From the NCBI RefSeq assembly GCF_004217185.1, contig NZ_SHKL01000001.1:2254001-2318000 (forward strand): a DNA stretch of 64,000 nt, written 5' to 3'. Below are positions 54,683 through 63,131 of this stretch, one piece after another; positions within the stretch are counted from its first letter, which is position 1, and every line of letters starts with the position of its first letter. The stretch comes from Pseudonocardia sediminis. GTDB lineage: Bacteria; Actinomycetota; Actinomycetes; Mycobacteriales; Pseudonocardiaceae. The notes under the pieces were generated by a model. That model was not told the origin of the DNA and did not search any database. It saw only the letters and a list, made by a program, of their open reading frames with translations. A program made the position numbers and the translations under genes.

Positions 54683-55765
54683 ATGAACCTTCTGGATGCC
54701 GCGGCGAACGTCTGGGACAAGACGGTGACCGGGCACGTGGCGAACCTGCACCGGATGCCGCGCGAGGCCGTCGTCGGCTCACCCTCGGGGATCCTCTACC
54801 GCTACCTGCCGCGTTCGGGCGTCGACCAGGTCGGCGGACCGCCGGTGCTGCTGGTCCCGCCGCTGGGCGCCCCGGACTTCGCCTACGACCTGCGCCGCGG
54901 CTGCTCGCTGGTGCAGCACCTGCTGCACGCCGGCCGGACGGTGTACCTCGTCGACTACGGCCCGATGTCGTTCGACGACCGGGGCCTGGGCATCGAGGAC
55001 TGGGTCGACGACCTGGTGCCCCGGATGGTCCGCGAGGTCGCGGCGGAGACCGGCGAGGACGTCGCGCTGATGGCGTGGTCGCTCGGCGGGATCTTCGCGC
55101 TGCTCGCGGTGGCCTCCGCGGCCCAGGACGGCGAGCCGCTCCCGGTGAGCACGGTGACCGCGATCGCCACCCCGGTGGACATCTCCAAGGTCCCGCTCGT
55201 CGCCCCGATCCGGCCCCTGGCCCAGATCACCGGCGGACGGCTGGTCTCCTCGATCTACCACGTGATCGGCAGCTTCCCGGCGCCCGTGGTGAGCTGGGCG
55301 TTCCACCTGACCGCGGTCGACAAGCTGATCACCCGGCCGCTGGCGATCGCCTCACGCCTCGACGACCGGGACTGCCTGGCCCAGATCGAGGCCGTCGACC
55401 ACCTGATGAACAACATGCACGGCTACCCCGGCCGGGCCTTCGGGCAGCTGTTCCACCTGCTCGTGCGCGGCAACGACCTCGCCGGCGGAGGGCTCACGCT
55501 GGCCGGACGGCGGGTCGAGCTGGCCGCGATCGACGTCCCGGTGCTGGTGGTGGCGGGCGAGGACGACGTGATCGCGCCGATGCGCTCGGTCCGCCGCACG
55601 GTGGACCTGCTCACCGGCTCGCCGGAGGTCCGGTTCGTCACCGCCCCGGGCGGGCATCTCGGCGTGCTCACCGGCCGCCGCGCCCGCGACACCACCTGGT
55701 CGGAGATCGACCGGATGCTCGACGACCACGCCGGTTCCACCGACGCGGCGGCCTCCGGCGCCTGA
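54683..55765 (+). CDS. Alpha/beta hydrolase related to PHA synthase/acyltransferase
   Basis: The 360-residue protein reads PPVLLVPPLGAPDFAYDLRRGCSLVQHLL, GRTVYLVDYGPMSFDDRGLGIEDWVDD (oxyanion/PHA-synthase-like) and LMAWSLGGIFALL. The last has Ser where PHA synthases have Cys, so it is more likely a hydrolase or acyltransferase of the PhaC-like group. AGEDDVIAP and APGGHLGVLTG supply the Asp and His. It is close to an acyl-CoA dehydrogenase, which fits lipid or polyester metabolism. A 12-bp direct repeat (gcctccggcgcc, period 19) flanks the TGA. Confidence 0.85.
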   Translation: MNLLDAAANVWDKTVTGHVANLHRMPREAVVGSPSGILYRYLPRSGVDQVGGPPVLLVPPLGAPDFAYDLRRGCSLVQHLLHAGRTVYLVDYGPMSFDDRGLGIEDWVDDLVPRMVREVAAETGEDVALMAWSLGGIFALLAVASAAQDGEPLPVSTVTAIATPVDISKVPLVAPIRPLAQITGGRLVSSIYHVIGSFPAPVVSWAFHLTAVDKLITRPLAIASRLDDRDCLAQIEAVDHLMNNMHGYPGRAFGQLFHLLVRGNDLAGGGLTLAGRRVELAAIDVPVLVVAGEDDVIAPMRSVRRTVDLLTGSPEVRFVTAPGGHLGVLTGRRARDTTWSEIDRMLDDHAGSTDAAASGA

Positions 55766-55841
55766 CCGAGCCTCCGGCGCCCTGGCCCCGCGCACGGGGC
55801 GCCCGCCGCTCATCGACGCGCACCGCCCCACCCGGGCCCAC

Positions 55842-56054
55842 GTCTCGAGGGGGCCCCACGGGACTCGCTGCGGCCCGGGTGGCCCGGCGCGGCCCCGGGC
55901 CCACGTCCCGAGGGAATCCTTCAGGACGTCACGCGCCCCGAGGGGACCCCGTGGGACAGGCCGTGGTCCGGATGGACCCGGCGGCGCCCCGTCCCGGGAG
56001 GGTCCCGAGGGGAGCCTTCGGGACGCCGGAGGTCTCGAGGGGAGCCCTCGGGGC
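55842..56054. repeat. Field of five 23-bp palindromic repeat units
   Basis: Five 23-base units start at 55842, 55905, 55935, 56002 and 56032. Their consensus begins GTCCCGAGGGGA and ends GGGAC, so the ends are complementary and each unit can fold. The second/third and fourth/fifth units form pairs with an exact 30-base period. No gene is visible in the 368-bp gap (55766-56133). The units look like a REP-type dispersed palindromic element; the reverse strand is open but low-complexity. Confidence 0.8.
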
Positions 56055-56133
56055 TTGCCTGGGCGGCGGCGCGGGCTGGGGCAGGGGAGCGGGCTCGCGG
56101 CGCGGCGGCGGTGCTCTCGGCACAATGGGGGCC

Positions 56134-57111
56134 ATGCGTTACCTCGAGCAACTCGGCACGGCCAAGCGGTACTCGGTCATCGGCCTCGGAACCTGGCAGT
56201 TCGGCTCGAAGGAGTGGGGATACGGCGACGACTACGCCGGAGGGGAGTCGGCGAAGATCGTCGCGCGGGCGCGCGAGCTGGGCATCACGGTGTTCGACAC
56301 GGCCGAGGCCTACGGCTTCGGGCGCAGCGAGCGGATCCTGGGCGACGCGCTCGCCTCCACCGGCGGGACCGGCGACACGGTCGTCGCCTCGAAGATCTTC
56401 CCGATCCTGCCCACGGCCCCGGTCGTGCAGCAGCGCGGCGTCGCCTCGGCCCAGCGCCTGGGCGTCCGGACGATCGACCTCTACCAGGTGCACCAGCCGA
56501 ACCCGCTCGTCGGTGACGCCACGACCATGCGCGGCATGCGTGCACTGCGCGACGTCGGGATCGTCGACGAGGTCGGGGTGTCGAACTACTCGCCCGACCG
56601 CTGGCGGGCCGCGGAGACCGCGCTGGGCTCTCGGCTGCTGTCGAACCAGGTGCAGTTCAGCCTCGTCGCCCGGGAGCCGATGGACGAGCTGATCCCGTGG
56701 GCCCAGCGCACCGGGCACCTGGTGATGGCCTGGAGCCCGCTGGCGCAGGGCCTGCTGACCGGGCGTTACGACGCCGACCACCGGCCGTCGAACACGGTGC
56801 GCCAGACCTCGGTGTGGCTGCCGGAGAACCTCGACGCGGCGCGCCCCCTGCTCGACACGCTGCGCGACGTCGCCTCGGCCCACGACGCGTCACCGGCCCA
56901 GATCGCGCTGGCCTGGGTGCTGCACTTCCCGAACGTGGTGGCGATCCCGGGCGCGTCGAGCGTCCGGCAGGTGGAGAGCAACGCCGCGGCCGCCGACATC
57001 ACGCTGACCGACGGCGAGCACGCCGGGCTCACCGCCGCCGCGCAGGCCTACCGCCCGCGCACCGGCATCCCGGCCCTGCCCCGCCTGGTCGCGGACAAGC
57101 TCGGCCGGTAG
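56134..57111 (+). CDS. Aldo/keto reductase
   Basis: The 325-residue TIM-barrel oxidoreductase has the catalytic tetrad: Asp in TVFDTAEAYG, Tyr in the same segment (AYGFGRSE), Lys in VVASKIFP and His in YQVHQPNP. The C-terminal IPGASSVRQVESNAAAADITL is the NADP pyrophosphate site. The sequence is closest to the YajO/Tas-like bacterial group; the substrate is unknown. The ATG at 56134 gives MRYLEQLGTAKRYS. Confidence 0.93.
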   Translation: MRYLEQLGTAKRYSVIGLGTWQFGSKEWGYGDDYAGGESAKIVARARELGITVFDTAEAYGFGRSERILGDALASTGGTGDTVVASKIFPILPTAPVVQQRGVASAQRLGVRTIDLYQVHQPNPLVGDATTMRGMRALRDVGIVDEVGVSNYSPDRWRAAETALGSRLLSNQVQFSLVAREPMDELIPWAQRTGHLVMAWSPLAQGLLTGRYDADHRPSNTVRQTSVWLPENLDAARPLLDTLRDVASAHDASPAQIALAWVLHFPNVVAIPGASSVRQVESNAAAADITLTDGEHAGLTAAAQAYRPRTGIPALPRLVADKLGR

Positions 57112-57122
57112 CTCCCGACGTG

Positions 57123-57161
57123 CGACGACGCCCGCTCCGGGATCCGGGGCGGGCGTCGTCG
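57123..57161. terminator. Hairpin between aldo/keto reductase and dienelactone hydrolase genes
   Basis: CGACGACGCCCGC (57123-57135) and GCGGGCGTCGTCG (57149-57161) pair perfectly over 13 bp. They lie between the convergent stops at 57111 and 57175. Confidence 0.8.
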
Positions 57162-57174
57162 TGCGCTGCGGGGA

Positions 57175-57882
57175 TCAGGTGAGGTTCGCGCGCAGGAACT
57201 GCAGGGTGCGGTCCCAGGCGATCTCGGCCTGCTCGGGGTCGTAGGTGCCCATCAGGTTCTCGTCGTTGAAGAACGCGTGCCCTGCGGGGTACTGGTGGAA
57301 CTCCGGGTGGACGCCGGACTCGGACTCGATCCGCTTCGCCAGGGCGGCGACGGCGTCCGGGTCGGCCATCGTGTCGTCGCGGCCGAAGTGGCCCTGCAGC
57401 GGCGCGGTCAGGCCGGCGAAGCTCGGGTAGTCCTCCTTCAGCACGCCGTAGAACGGCACCGCGGCGCCGATCTTGTCGCCCTGCTGTGCGGCCAGGACCA
57501 GCACGAACCCGCCGCCCATGCAGAAGCCGACGGCCCCGACGGTGGACGAGGTGACGGCGTCGTGGCCGAGCAGGAAGTCGACGGCCCCGCCCAGGTCGGT
57601 GGCGGCGTCGTTCACCGGGAGCTTGCTCATCAGCTCACCGGCCTCGTCGGAGTCGTGCGTGGTGCGCCCGCCGTAGAGGTCGGGGGCCAGGGCGACGAAG
57701 CCCTGCGCGGCGAGGCGGTTCGTGACGTCGGCGATGTGGTCGGTCAGACCCCACCACTCCTGGATCACGACGACGCCGGGCCCGGAACCGGACTCGGGGA
57801 GCTTGAGGTAGCCGTGCGCGGTCCCGCCGTTGCTCGGGAACGTGACGTTCTGGATCGGGTTCTCGTTGCTGTGATCGGACAT
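57175..57882 (-). CDS. Dienelactone hydrolase family protein
   Basis: The 235-residue alpha/beta hydrolase (PF01738) has VVVIQEWWGLTDHIADVTNRLA near the start, the nucleophile Cys in VGFCMGGGFVL at about residue 121, Asp in GRDDTMADP and His in PAGHAFFND. The Cys nucleophile is characteristic of dienelactone hydrolases, although most actinobacterial members have unknown substrates. It is divergent from tmsA, with 136 bases between starts. That gap (57883-58018) holds an AT-richer stretch near 57971-58000 that probably carries the tmsA promoter. Confidence 0.92.
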   Translation of the reverse strand: MSDHSNENPIQNVTFPSNGGTAHGYLKLPESGSGPGVVVIQEWWGLTDHIADVTNRLAAQGFVALAPDLYGGRTTHDSDEAGELMSKLPVNDAATDLGGAVDFLLGHDAVTSSTVGAVGFCMGGGFVLVLAAQQGDKIGAAVPFYGVLKEDYPSFAGLTAPLQGHFGRDDTMADPDAVAALAKRIESESGVHPEFHQYPAGHAFFNDENLMGTYDPEQAEIAWDRTLQFLRANLT

Positions 57883-58018
57883 CGCTCCCGATCAGATCAC
57901 GGTCGCACCACGCCCGCCCGACGGCTGCGGGGCGTCGCCGCAGGTGTGACCGGCGAGACGTCCCCTTCGGACGAAAAGAGTTAGCGTTACCAACGACCGG
58001 GGATTACCGTCTGCCCCC

Positions 58019-59404
58019 ATGACCACCTTGGACGTGTCCGGTTCCCGCGCCGCGCACGACGCGGCGGTCGCCGACCTGAGACGGGCCCGCGCCGCGTCCG
58101 GGCCGTCGGTGCAGCTGGGCAAGCGGACGTCGAACCTGTTCCGCTTCGGTGACCGCGACCGGCCGGCCCCGACCGTCGTGCGGCTGGACACCTCCGCCCT
58201 GAACGGTGTGATCGGCGTCGACCCGGTCGCGCGGACCGCCGAGGTCCAGGGCATGACCACCTACGAGACGCTCGTCGACGCCACGCTGGCGCACGGGCTG
58301 ATGCCGCTGGTCGTCCCGCAGCTCAAGACGATCACCCTGGGCGGGGCGGTGACCGGGCTGGGCATCGAGTCGACGTCGTTCCGCCACGGCCTGCCGCACG
58401 AGTCGGTGCTGGAGATGGACGTCCTCACCCCCTCCGGCGAGCTGCTCACGGTGACCCCTGAGGGCGAGTACGCGGACCTGTTCCACGCGTTCCCGAACTC
58501 CTACGGGACGCTGGGCTACGCGTTGCGCCTGGTCATCGAGCTGATGCCGGTCAAGCCGTACGTGAAGCTGACGCATCACCGCTACCCGGACGCGAAGGCC
58601 GCGACGGCGGCGATCGTCGACTTCTGCGACCTCTCGCGTCCCGGGCACGTCGACTTCCTGGACGGGACGGTGTTCTCGCCGGGGGAGCAGTACCTGACGG
58701 TGGGGGAGTTCGTCGACGAGCCGATGCCCGGCGCGCGGGTCTCCGACTACACCGGCCAGGAGGTCTTCTACCGGTCGCTGCAGCGCCGGCCGGTGGACCA
58801 CCTCTCGGTGCACGACTACATCTGGCGCTGGGATCCGGACTGGTTCTGGTGCTCGCGGGCATTCGGGGTCCAGCAGCCGTGGGTGCGGCGTTTCTGGCCC
58901 CGTCACCTGCGCCGCTCGGACGTGTACCGCAGGCTCGTGGCTCTGGACCAGCGCTATCAGGCCAGCAACCATGTCCGTCGTGCATTCGGTGCGCCGGAGG
59001 AGGAGATGGTCGTCCAGGACGTCGAGATCCCGGTGGCACGGATCCCGGAGTTCCTGAAGGTGTTCCACCGCGACGTGCGGATCGAGCCGGTCTGGTTGTG
59101 TCCGGTGCGGCTGCGCGGGCAGCGGACGTGGCCGCTGTACCCGATGGACCCCGGCGAGCTCTACGTCAACGTCGGATTCTGGTCGTCGGTTCCCCGGGTG
59201 CCCGGGAAGCCCGACGCGCACAACCGGCTCGTCGAGGATCTCGTCGCGGAGCTCGGCGGGCACAAGTCGCTGTACTCGACTGTTCATTACGACGAGGACG
59301 AGTTCTGGGCGCGCTACAACGGCCCGGCCTACCGGGCGGTCAAGGACCGCTACGACCCGGCCGGGCGCGCCAAGGACCTGTTCAGCAAGGTGACCGGCCG
59401 CTGA
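58019..59404 (+). CDS. tmsA: FAD-dependent reductase of 10-methyl fatty acid synthesis
   Basis: The 461-residue FAD_binding_4 oxidoreductase has GLMPLVVPQLKTITLGGAVTG (flavin contact) and a C-terminal VWLCPVRLRGQRTWPLYP. It matches the TmsA/BfaA type (mycobacterial Rv0449c), which reduces the 10-methylene intermediate to a 10-methyl chain on membrane phospholipids, giving tuberculostearic-type acids. The downstream methyltransferase confirms the pair. The ATG at 58019 starts MTTLDVSG. Confidence 0.88.
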   Translation: MTTLDVSGSRAAHDAAVADLRRARAASGPSVQLGKRTSNLFRFGDRDRPAPTVVRLDTSALNGVIGVDPVARTAEVQGMTTYETLVDATLAHGLMPLVVPQLKTITLGGAVTGLGIESTSFRHGLPHESVLEMDVLTPSGELLTVTPEGEYADLFHAFPNSYGTLGYALRLVIELMPVKPYVKLTHHRYPDAKAATAAIVDFCDLSRPGHVDFLDGTVFSPGEQYLTVGEFVDEPMPGARVSDYTGQEVFYRSLQRRPVDHLSVHDYIWRWDPDWFWCSRAFGVQQPWVRRFWPRHLRRSDVYRRLVALDQRYQASNHVRRAFGAPEEEMVVQDVEIPVARIPEFLKVFHRDVRIEPVWLCPVRLRGQRTWPLYPMDPGELYVNVGFWSSVPRVPGKPDAHNRLVEDLVAELGGHKSLYSTVHYDEDEFWARYNGPAYRAVKDRYDPAGRAKDLFSKVTGR

Positions 59405-59447
59405 CCCGGACCGGGATCCGCACACGAGGAGTGGGGGCGTTTCGACG

Positions 59448-60725
59448 ATGACAGGGTTGATCGAACGGACACAGGCGACGTCGGCGCCGGTGGCCGAACT
59501 ACTGACCAGCGTGCTCGGGCCGAACTCGCCCATCCGGGTGGAGGCCTTCGACGGCTCGACGACGGGGCCGCCGGACGCCGACATCACGCTGCACGTCCGC
59601 ACCCCGCGGGCGCTGGCGCGGCTGGCCTCGGCGCCGGGGTCGCTCGGGCTCGCCCGGGCCTACGTCACCTCCGACATCGACGTCGACGGCGACCTCTACG
59701 CGGCGCTGCACGCGCTGTCGGAGGTCACGCTGCACTCGATCCCGCGACGCGAGCAGCTCCGCCTCGCGCGCCAGCTGCTGCCCTACTGGCGCGAGCACCA
59801 CGTCCCGCCGCCGGACCTGGAGGCCAAGCCGAAGGGCCTGCTGCACTCCAAGCGCCGTGACTCCCAGGCGATCTCGCACCACTACGACGTGTCGAACACG
59901 TTCTACGAGTACGTCCTCGGCCCGTCGATGACCTACACCTGCGCGGCCTACCCGGACGTGGACTCCACGCTGGAGGAGGCCCAGGCCGCCAAGTACGAGC
60001 TGGTCTCGGCCAAGCTCGCGCTGAAGCCGGGGATGCGCCTGCTCGACGTCGGGTGCGGCTGGGGCGGCATGGTCATGCACGCCGCGGCCGAGCACGGGGT
60101 GCGCGGCCTCGGCGTGACGCTGTCCCGCGAGCAGGCCGCCTGGGCGCAGGAGGCGATCGCGAAGCGTGGCCTGTCGCACCTGGCCGAGGTCCGCCACCTC
60201 GACTACCGCGACGTGCCGGACGGCGTCTACGACGCCGTCAGCTCGATCGGGCTCACCGAGCACATCGGCAAGGCGAACATCGACTCCTACTTCTCCTCGA
60301 TGTACGCCAAGCTCCGCCCCGAGGGCCGGATGCTCAACCACTGCATCACCCAGCCGCACCGGCCGACCAAGCGTCACACCGACCCGTTCATCAGCCGCTA
60401 CGTCTTCCCGGACGGCGAGCTGACGACGATCGGCAACCTGGTCACCGCCATGAACGACGCCGGGTTCGAGATCCGGCACTCGGAGAACCTGCGCGAGCAC
60501 TACGCCATGACGCTGCGCGACTGGGGCGCGAACCTCGAGCGCAACTGGAACGACGGCGTCGCCGAGGTCGGGCTCGGCCGGGCCCGGGTGTGGCGGCTCT
60601 ACATGGCGGCCTGCCGTCTCGGGTTCGACCTGGACAACATCCAGCTCCACCAGGTGCTGGGTGTGAAGCTGGGCGACAACGGGTCGTCGGCGTTCCCGCT
60701 GCGCGGCGAGCACGGGGCGTACTGA
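59448..60725 (+). CDS. tmsB: SAM-dependent fatty acid methyltransferase (cyclopropane synthase family)
   Basis: The 425-residue enzyme of the CFA synthase family has an N-terminal lipid-binding region and a C-terminal methyltransferase domain. QAISHHYDVSNTFYEYVLGPSMTYTCAAYP is the family hallmark, LLDVGCGWGGMVMHAA the SAM motif, and SIGLTEHIGKANIDSYF follows. As TmsB/BfaB (mycobacterial UfaA1, Rv0447c) it methylates oleoyl chains at C10, and TmsA then reduces the product. It starts 43 bases after tmsA. The stop is inside a 17-bp tandem repeat. Confidence 0.9.
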   Translation: MTGLIERTQATSAPVAELLTSVLGPNSPIRVEAFDGSTTGPPDADITLHVRTPRALARLASAPGSLGLARAYVTSDIDVDGDLYAALHALSEVTLHSIPRREQLRLARQLLPYWREHHVPPPDLEAKPKGLLHSKRRDSQAISHHYDVSNTFYEYVLGPSMTYTCAAYPDVDSTLEEAQAAKYELVSAKLALKPGMRLLDVGCGWGGMVMHAAAEHGVRGLGVTLSREQAAWAQEAIAKRGLSHLAEVRHLDYRDVPDGVYDAVSSIGLTEHIGKANIDSYFSSMYAKLRPEGRMLNHCITQPHRPTKRHTDPFISRYVFPDGELTTIGNLVTAMNDAGFEIRHSENLREHYAMTLRDWGANLERNWNDGVAEVGLGRARVWRLYMAACRLGFDLDNIQLHQVLGVKLGDNGSSAFPLRGEHGAY

Positions 60726-60769
60726 CCCCTTCCCCGTACTGAGCCCTTCCCCGTACCGAGCCCTCCTAC
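60719..60769. repeat. 17-bp x 3 tandem repeat over the tmsB stop codon
   Basis: gtactgaccccttcccc (60719), gtactgagcccttcccc (60736) and gtaccgagccctcctac (60753) lie end to end. The first unit holds the tmsB TGA, and the second repeats a TGA in another frame. The third runs into the TAG of the convergent anti-sigma gene. The repeat fills the whole gap between the two stops. Confidence 0.9.
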
Positions 60770-61542
60770 GTGCTGAAGTCCGACACGAGGACCGGGTTGC
60801 CGGCGGCGTCGGTGACGACGAAGCCGGTGGCCCGGTCCCGCAGCACCGACGAGTTGAGGTTGCACACCATCTCGTCGCCACCGGTGCCGACGAACTCGCC
60901 GGCGCCGACCGGGCGGCCCGTCGAGTCCAGGACGGCCGCGCGGTAGGTCCGCCCGGCGTCGAAGCCGCTGGCGGTCAGCTTCACCTCCACGCCCCAGGTG
61001 TGCGGGACGACGCCGGCCTCGGCGTCGATGCCCGGGCGCAGGGCCTGCACGCCCACGCTCTCCAGCGGGCCGTCGGACTCCCCGGGTGCGAGGACCGTCC
61101 CGATGCCGATCCCGGCCAGGGCGATCACCGCGGCCGCCGCGGCCAGGCGCACCGACGACGACCGCGTACGCCGCAGCGGGCGGACGTTGTCGGGCGGGGG
61201 AGCGTCCCCGGTCCCGGCGTCCCCGACCGTCGGCCCGGTGCCGTTCCTCCTGTCCCCGCCTGCCTCCTCCGCGCGGATGCGGTCGAGGATCGCCGCGAAC
61301 CCGCCGGTCGCGGCGGGCGACGACTCCGCTTCGGCGGAGTCCGGGCCGACGGCGTCCGCGTCGACGGCGGACAACGGGCCCACCAGCGGGAGCAGGTCGT
61401 CGACCTCGGTGCGGCACTCCGGGCACACCGCGAGGTGCGCGTCGACCTCGGCCCGCTCGTCGGCGTCGAGGGCGTCGAGGACATAGGCGCCGAGCCGTTC
61501 ACGGAGCTCGCGGTGGAGCTCGTCCGGGATCGGGGTGTTCAC
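60766..61542 (-). CDS. Zinc-type anti-sigma factor
   Basis: The 258-residue membrane protein has an N-terminal anti-sigma domain (GAYVLDALDADERAEVDAHL followed by the zinc motif H-x3-C-x2-C in HLAVCPECR), a linker, one transmembrane helix (LAAAAAVIALAGIGIGTVLA at about residues 133-152) and an extracytoplasmic domain. That domain (LTASGFDAGRTYRAAVLDSTG) resembles other actinobacterial anti-sigma sensors. It should hold the co-encoded ECF sigma factor at the membrane. Its GTG overlaps the sigma factor stop (GTGA). Confidence 0.9.
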   Translation of the reverse strand: MNTPIPDELHRELRERLGAYVLDALDADERAEVDAHLAVCPECRTEVDDLLPLVGPLSAVDADAVGPDSAEAESSPAATGGFAAILDRIRAEEAGGDRRNGTGPTVGDAGTGDAPPPDNVRPLRRTRSSSVRLAAAAAVIALAGIGIGTVLAPGESDGPLESVGVQALRPGIDAEAGVVPHTWGVEVKLTASGFDAGRTYRAAVLDSTGRPVGAGEFVGTGGDEMVCNLNSSVLRDRATGFVVTDAAGNPVLVSDFST

Positions 61543-62117
61543 AGCGCTGCTCCCATGTCGTCCATGATCTGCCGCAGGTTCTTCAGGCCGTAGAACACCC
61601 GGCTCCGCAGCGTTCCGACGGGCACCGACTGCTCCGTCGCGACCTCGGCGTAGGGCCGCCCGCGCAGATGGGTCTCGACGACCGCGCTGCGCTGTTCGTG
61701 CCCGAGCCGGCCCAGGGCGTCCTCGAGCAGCCAGGTGGTGACCAGGCTGTCGTCGAACGCGTTCCCCGCGTGCCCGGCGCCCGCGTTGTCGGCCAGCTCG
61801 GCGAGGTCACCGGGGTCGGTGGGCGACCGGTCACCGGGACGGCTGCGGGCGCGGCGGACGTGGTCGATCACGGCGTTGCGGGCGATGCCGAACAGCCACA
61901 CCCGCATCGAGGCGATCGACGGGTCGTAGCGCTCGGCGTTGCGCCAGGCCCGGACGAACACCTCCTGCACCACGTCCCCGGCGGCGCCGTCGTCGCGCAG
62001 CGCCCGGGCGGCGAACCGGTGCAGCTCCGCGCCGTGCGCCCGGTAGGCCGCTTCCAGATCGGACTCCCGGCGCAGGTCGGTCCGCCCGTCGAGCACGGTC
62101 GGAGAACGTTCGTCCAA
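61539..62117 (-). CDS. ECF RNA polymerase sigma factor
   Basis: The 192-residue sigma-70 family protein has region 2 with DVVQEVFVRAWRNAERYDP and VWLFGIARNAVIDHVRR (-10 recognition), and region 4 with LGRLGHEQRSAVVETHLRGR and VPVGTLRSRVFYGLKNLRQ (-35 recognition). It resembles the SigK/SigL group, and in mycobacteria sigK is also a neighbour of the tms-type genes. The TTG at 62117 is preferred because GGGGGAG lies six bases before it. GTG at 62096 is an alternative, and the ATG far upstream adds atypical sequence. Confidence 0.88.
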   Translation of the reverse strand: MDERSPTVLDGRTDLRRESDLEAAYRAHGAELHRFAARALRDDGAAGDVVQEVFVRAWRNAERYDPSIASMRVWLFGIARNAVIDHVRRARSRPGDRSPTDPGDLAELADNAGAGHAGNAFDDSLVTTWLLEDALGRLGHEQRSAVVETHLRGRPYAEVATEQSVPVGTLRSRVFYGLKNLRQIMDDMGAAL

Positions 62118-62226
62118 CCCGGTCTCCCCCTTCGTCCCGGCCGTTCCCGTGCGGGAGTGGCCGGGCGCGTGAACGGTGCATCGCCGTGGTGCTGTCCGGA
62201 GCGTTGCGGTGACCATCCACTATGCC

Positions 62227-62252
62227 TACGTCGGGCGGGGCGGCGCCGTTCA
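62227..62252 (-). promoter_or_regulatory. Candidate ECF-type autoregulatory promoter
   Basis: On the reverse strand TGAAC is followed after 17 bases by CGTAGG, which fits the ECF consensus (GAAC...CGT). It lies 110 bases upstream of the sigma gene start and would make the sigma factor control itself. Confidence 0.3.
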
Positions 62253-62291
62253 GGACGGCACGATCTTTCTCCCGGGTGACGCCCGGGGCCG

Positions 62292-63131
62292 TCAGACGCG
62301 CAGTGCCGCCCGGGCGGCCGCGACGGCCTGACCGGCGTAGCCGCCGCCGAACAGCACCGTGTGCACGAGCAGCGGGAACAGCTGGTGCAACGGGATCCGC
62401 GCCTCCCAGCCGTCCGCGAGCGGCGAGGTCTCCCGGTACCCGTCGCGCACGGCGTCGAGGTGGGGGAGGCCGAACAGGTCGAGCATGGCGAGATCGGTCT
62501 CACGGTGCCCGCCGTGCGCGGCCGGGTCGATCAGCCAGGCGTAGTGCGGGCCCCACAGGACGTTGCCCGACCACAGGTCCCCGTGCAGGCGCGCCGGCGG
62601 CTCGGGCGGGCCGGCCAGCTCCGGCAGACGGGCGAAGACCTGCTCGAACACCGTCGTGTCGTCGAGGTCGCCGGCGTCGCGGGCGGCGCGGACGTAGGGC
62701 TCGACCCGGTGTTCGGCGTACCACTGCGGCCAGCTCGCCGCGTCCGCGCCGTTGCGCATCCGGGTGTGCCCGATCCAGGCGAGCTCCGGTCCGCCGGGCG
62801 GTGCGGCACCGAACCCGTCCGCGCCGGTGTCGTGCAGGACGGCCAGGCGCCGGCCCAGCTCGGCGGCGTGCTCCCGCGTCGGACGACCGGTCTCGACCAG
62901 CGTCGTGACCAGCCACTCGTCGTCGGCGCCGAGCACGTCGGGCACCGGCGGACCGCCCGGGACGGCGATCCAGGCCAGCCCGGCCGCCTCGGCCGCGACC
63001 GACCCGGGGTCGGACGCGCCGTTCTTGAGGACCGCGACCCGCCCGTCGTCGAGCTCGAAGCGGGACGCGCCCCGCTCGCGCCGCACCCGGGCCCCGGTGA
63101 GGCGCTCGACGACCTGGGCGGGACGGCTCAC
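62292..63131 (-). CDS. Fructosamine kinase family protein
   Basis: The 279-residue aminoglycoside-phosphotransferase-like kinase has an N-terminal ATP-binding lobe (FELDDGRVAVLKNGASDPGSVAAEAAGLAWI) and the catalytic loop ARLHGDLWSGNVLW with the Asp base. The metal Asp lies in LIDPAAHGGHRETDLAML. Fructosamine kinases phosphorylate glycated amines so the sugar is lost, a protein-repair role; the bacterial substrates are mostly unknown. The GTG at 63131 overlaps the stop of the phosphatase gene (GTGA), so both are co-translated. Confidence 0.92.
   Translation of the reverse strand: MSRPAQVVERLTGARVRRERGASRFELDDGRVAVLKNGASDPGSVAAEAAGLAWIAVPGGPPVPDVLGADDEWLVTTLVETGRPTREHAAELGRRLAVLHDTGADGFGAAPPGGPELAWIGHTRMRNGADAASWPQWYAEHRVEPYVRAARDAGDLDDTTVFEQVFARLPELAGPPEPPARLHGDLWSGNVLWGPHYAWLIDPAAHGGHRETDLAMLDLFGLPHLDAVRDGYRETSPLADGWEARIPLHQLFPLLVHTVLFGGGYAGQAVAAARAALRV

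Noticed and set aside
55842-56054. CRISPR-like array
   Set aside because: Spacing between units is irregular (63, 30, 67 and 30 bases between starts), units are degenerate, and there are no cas genes.
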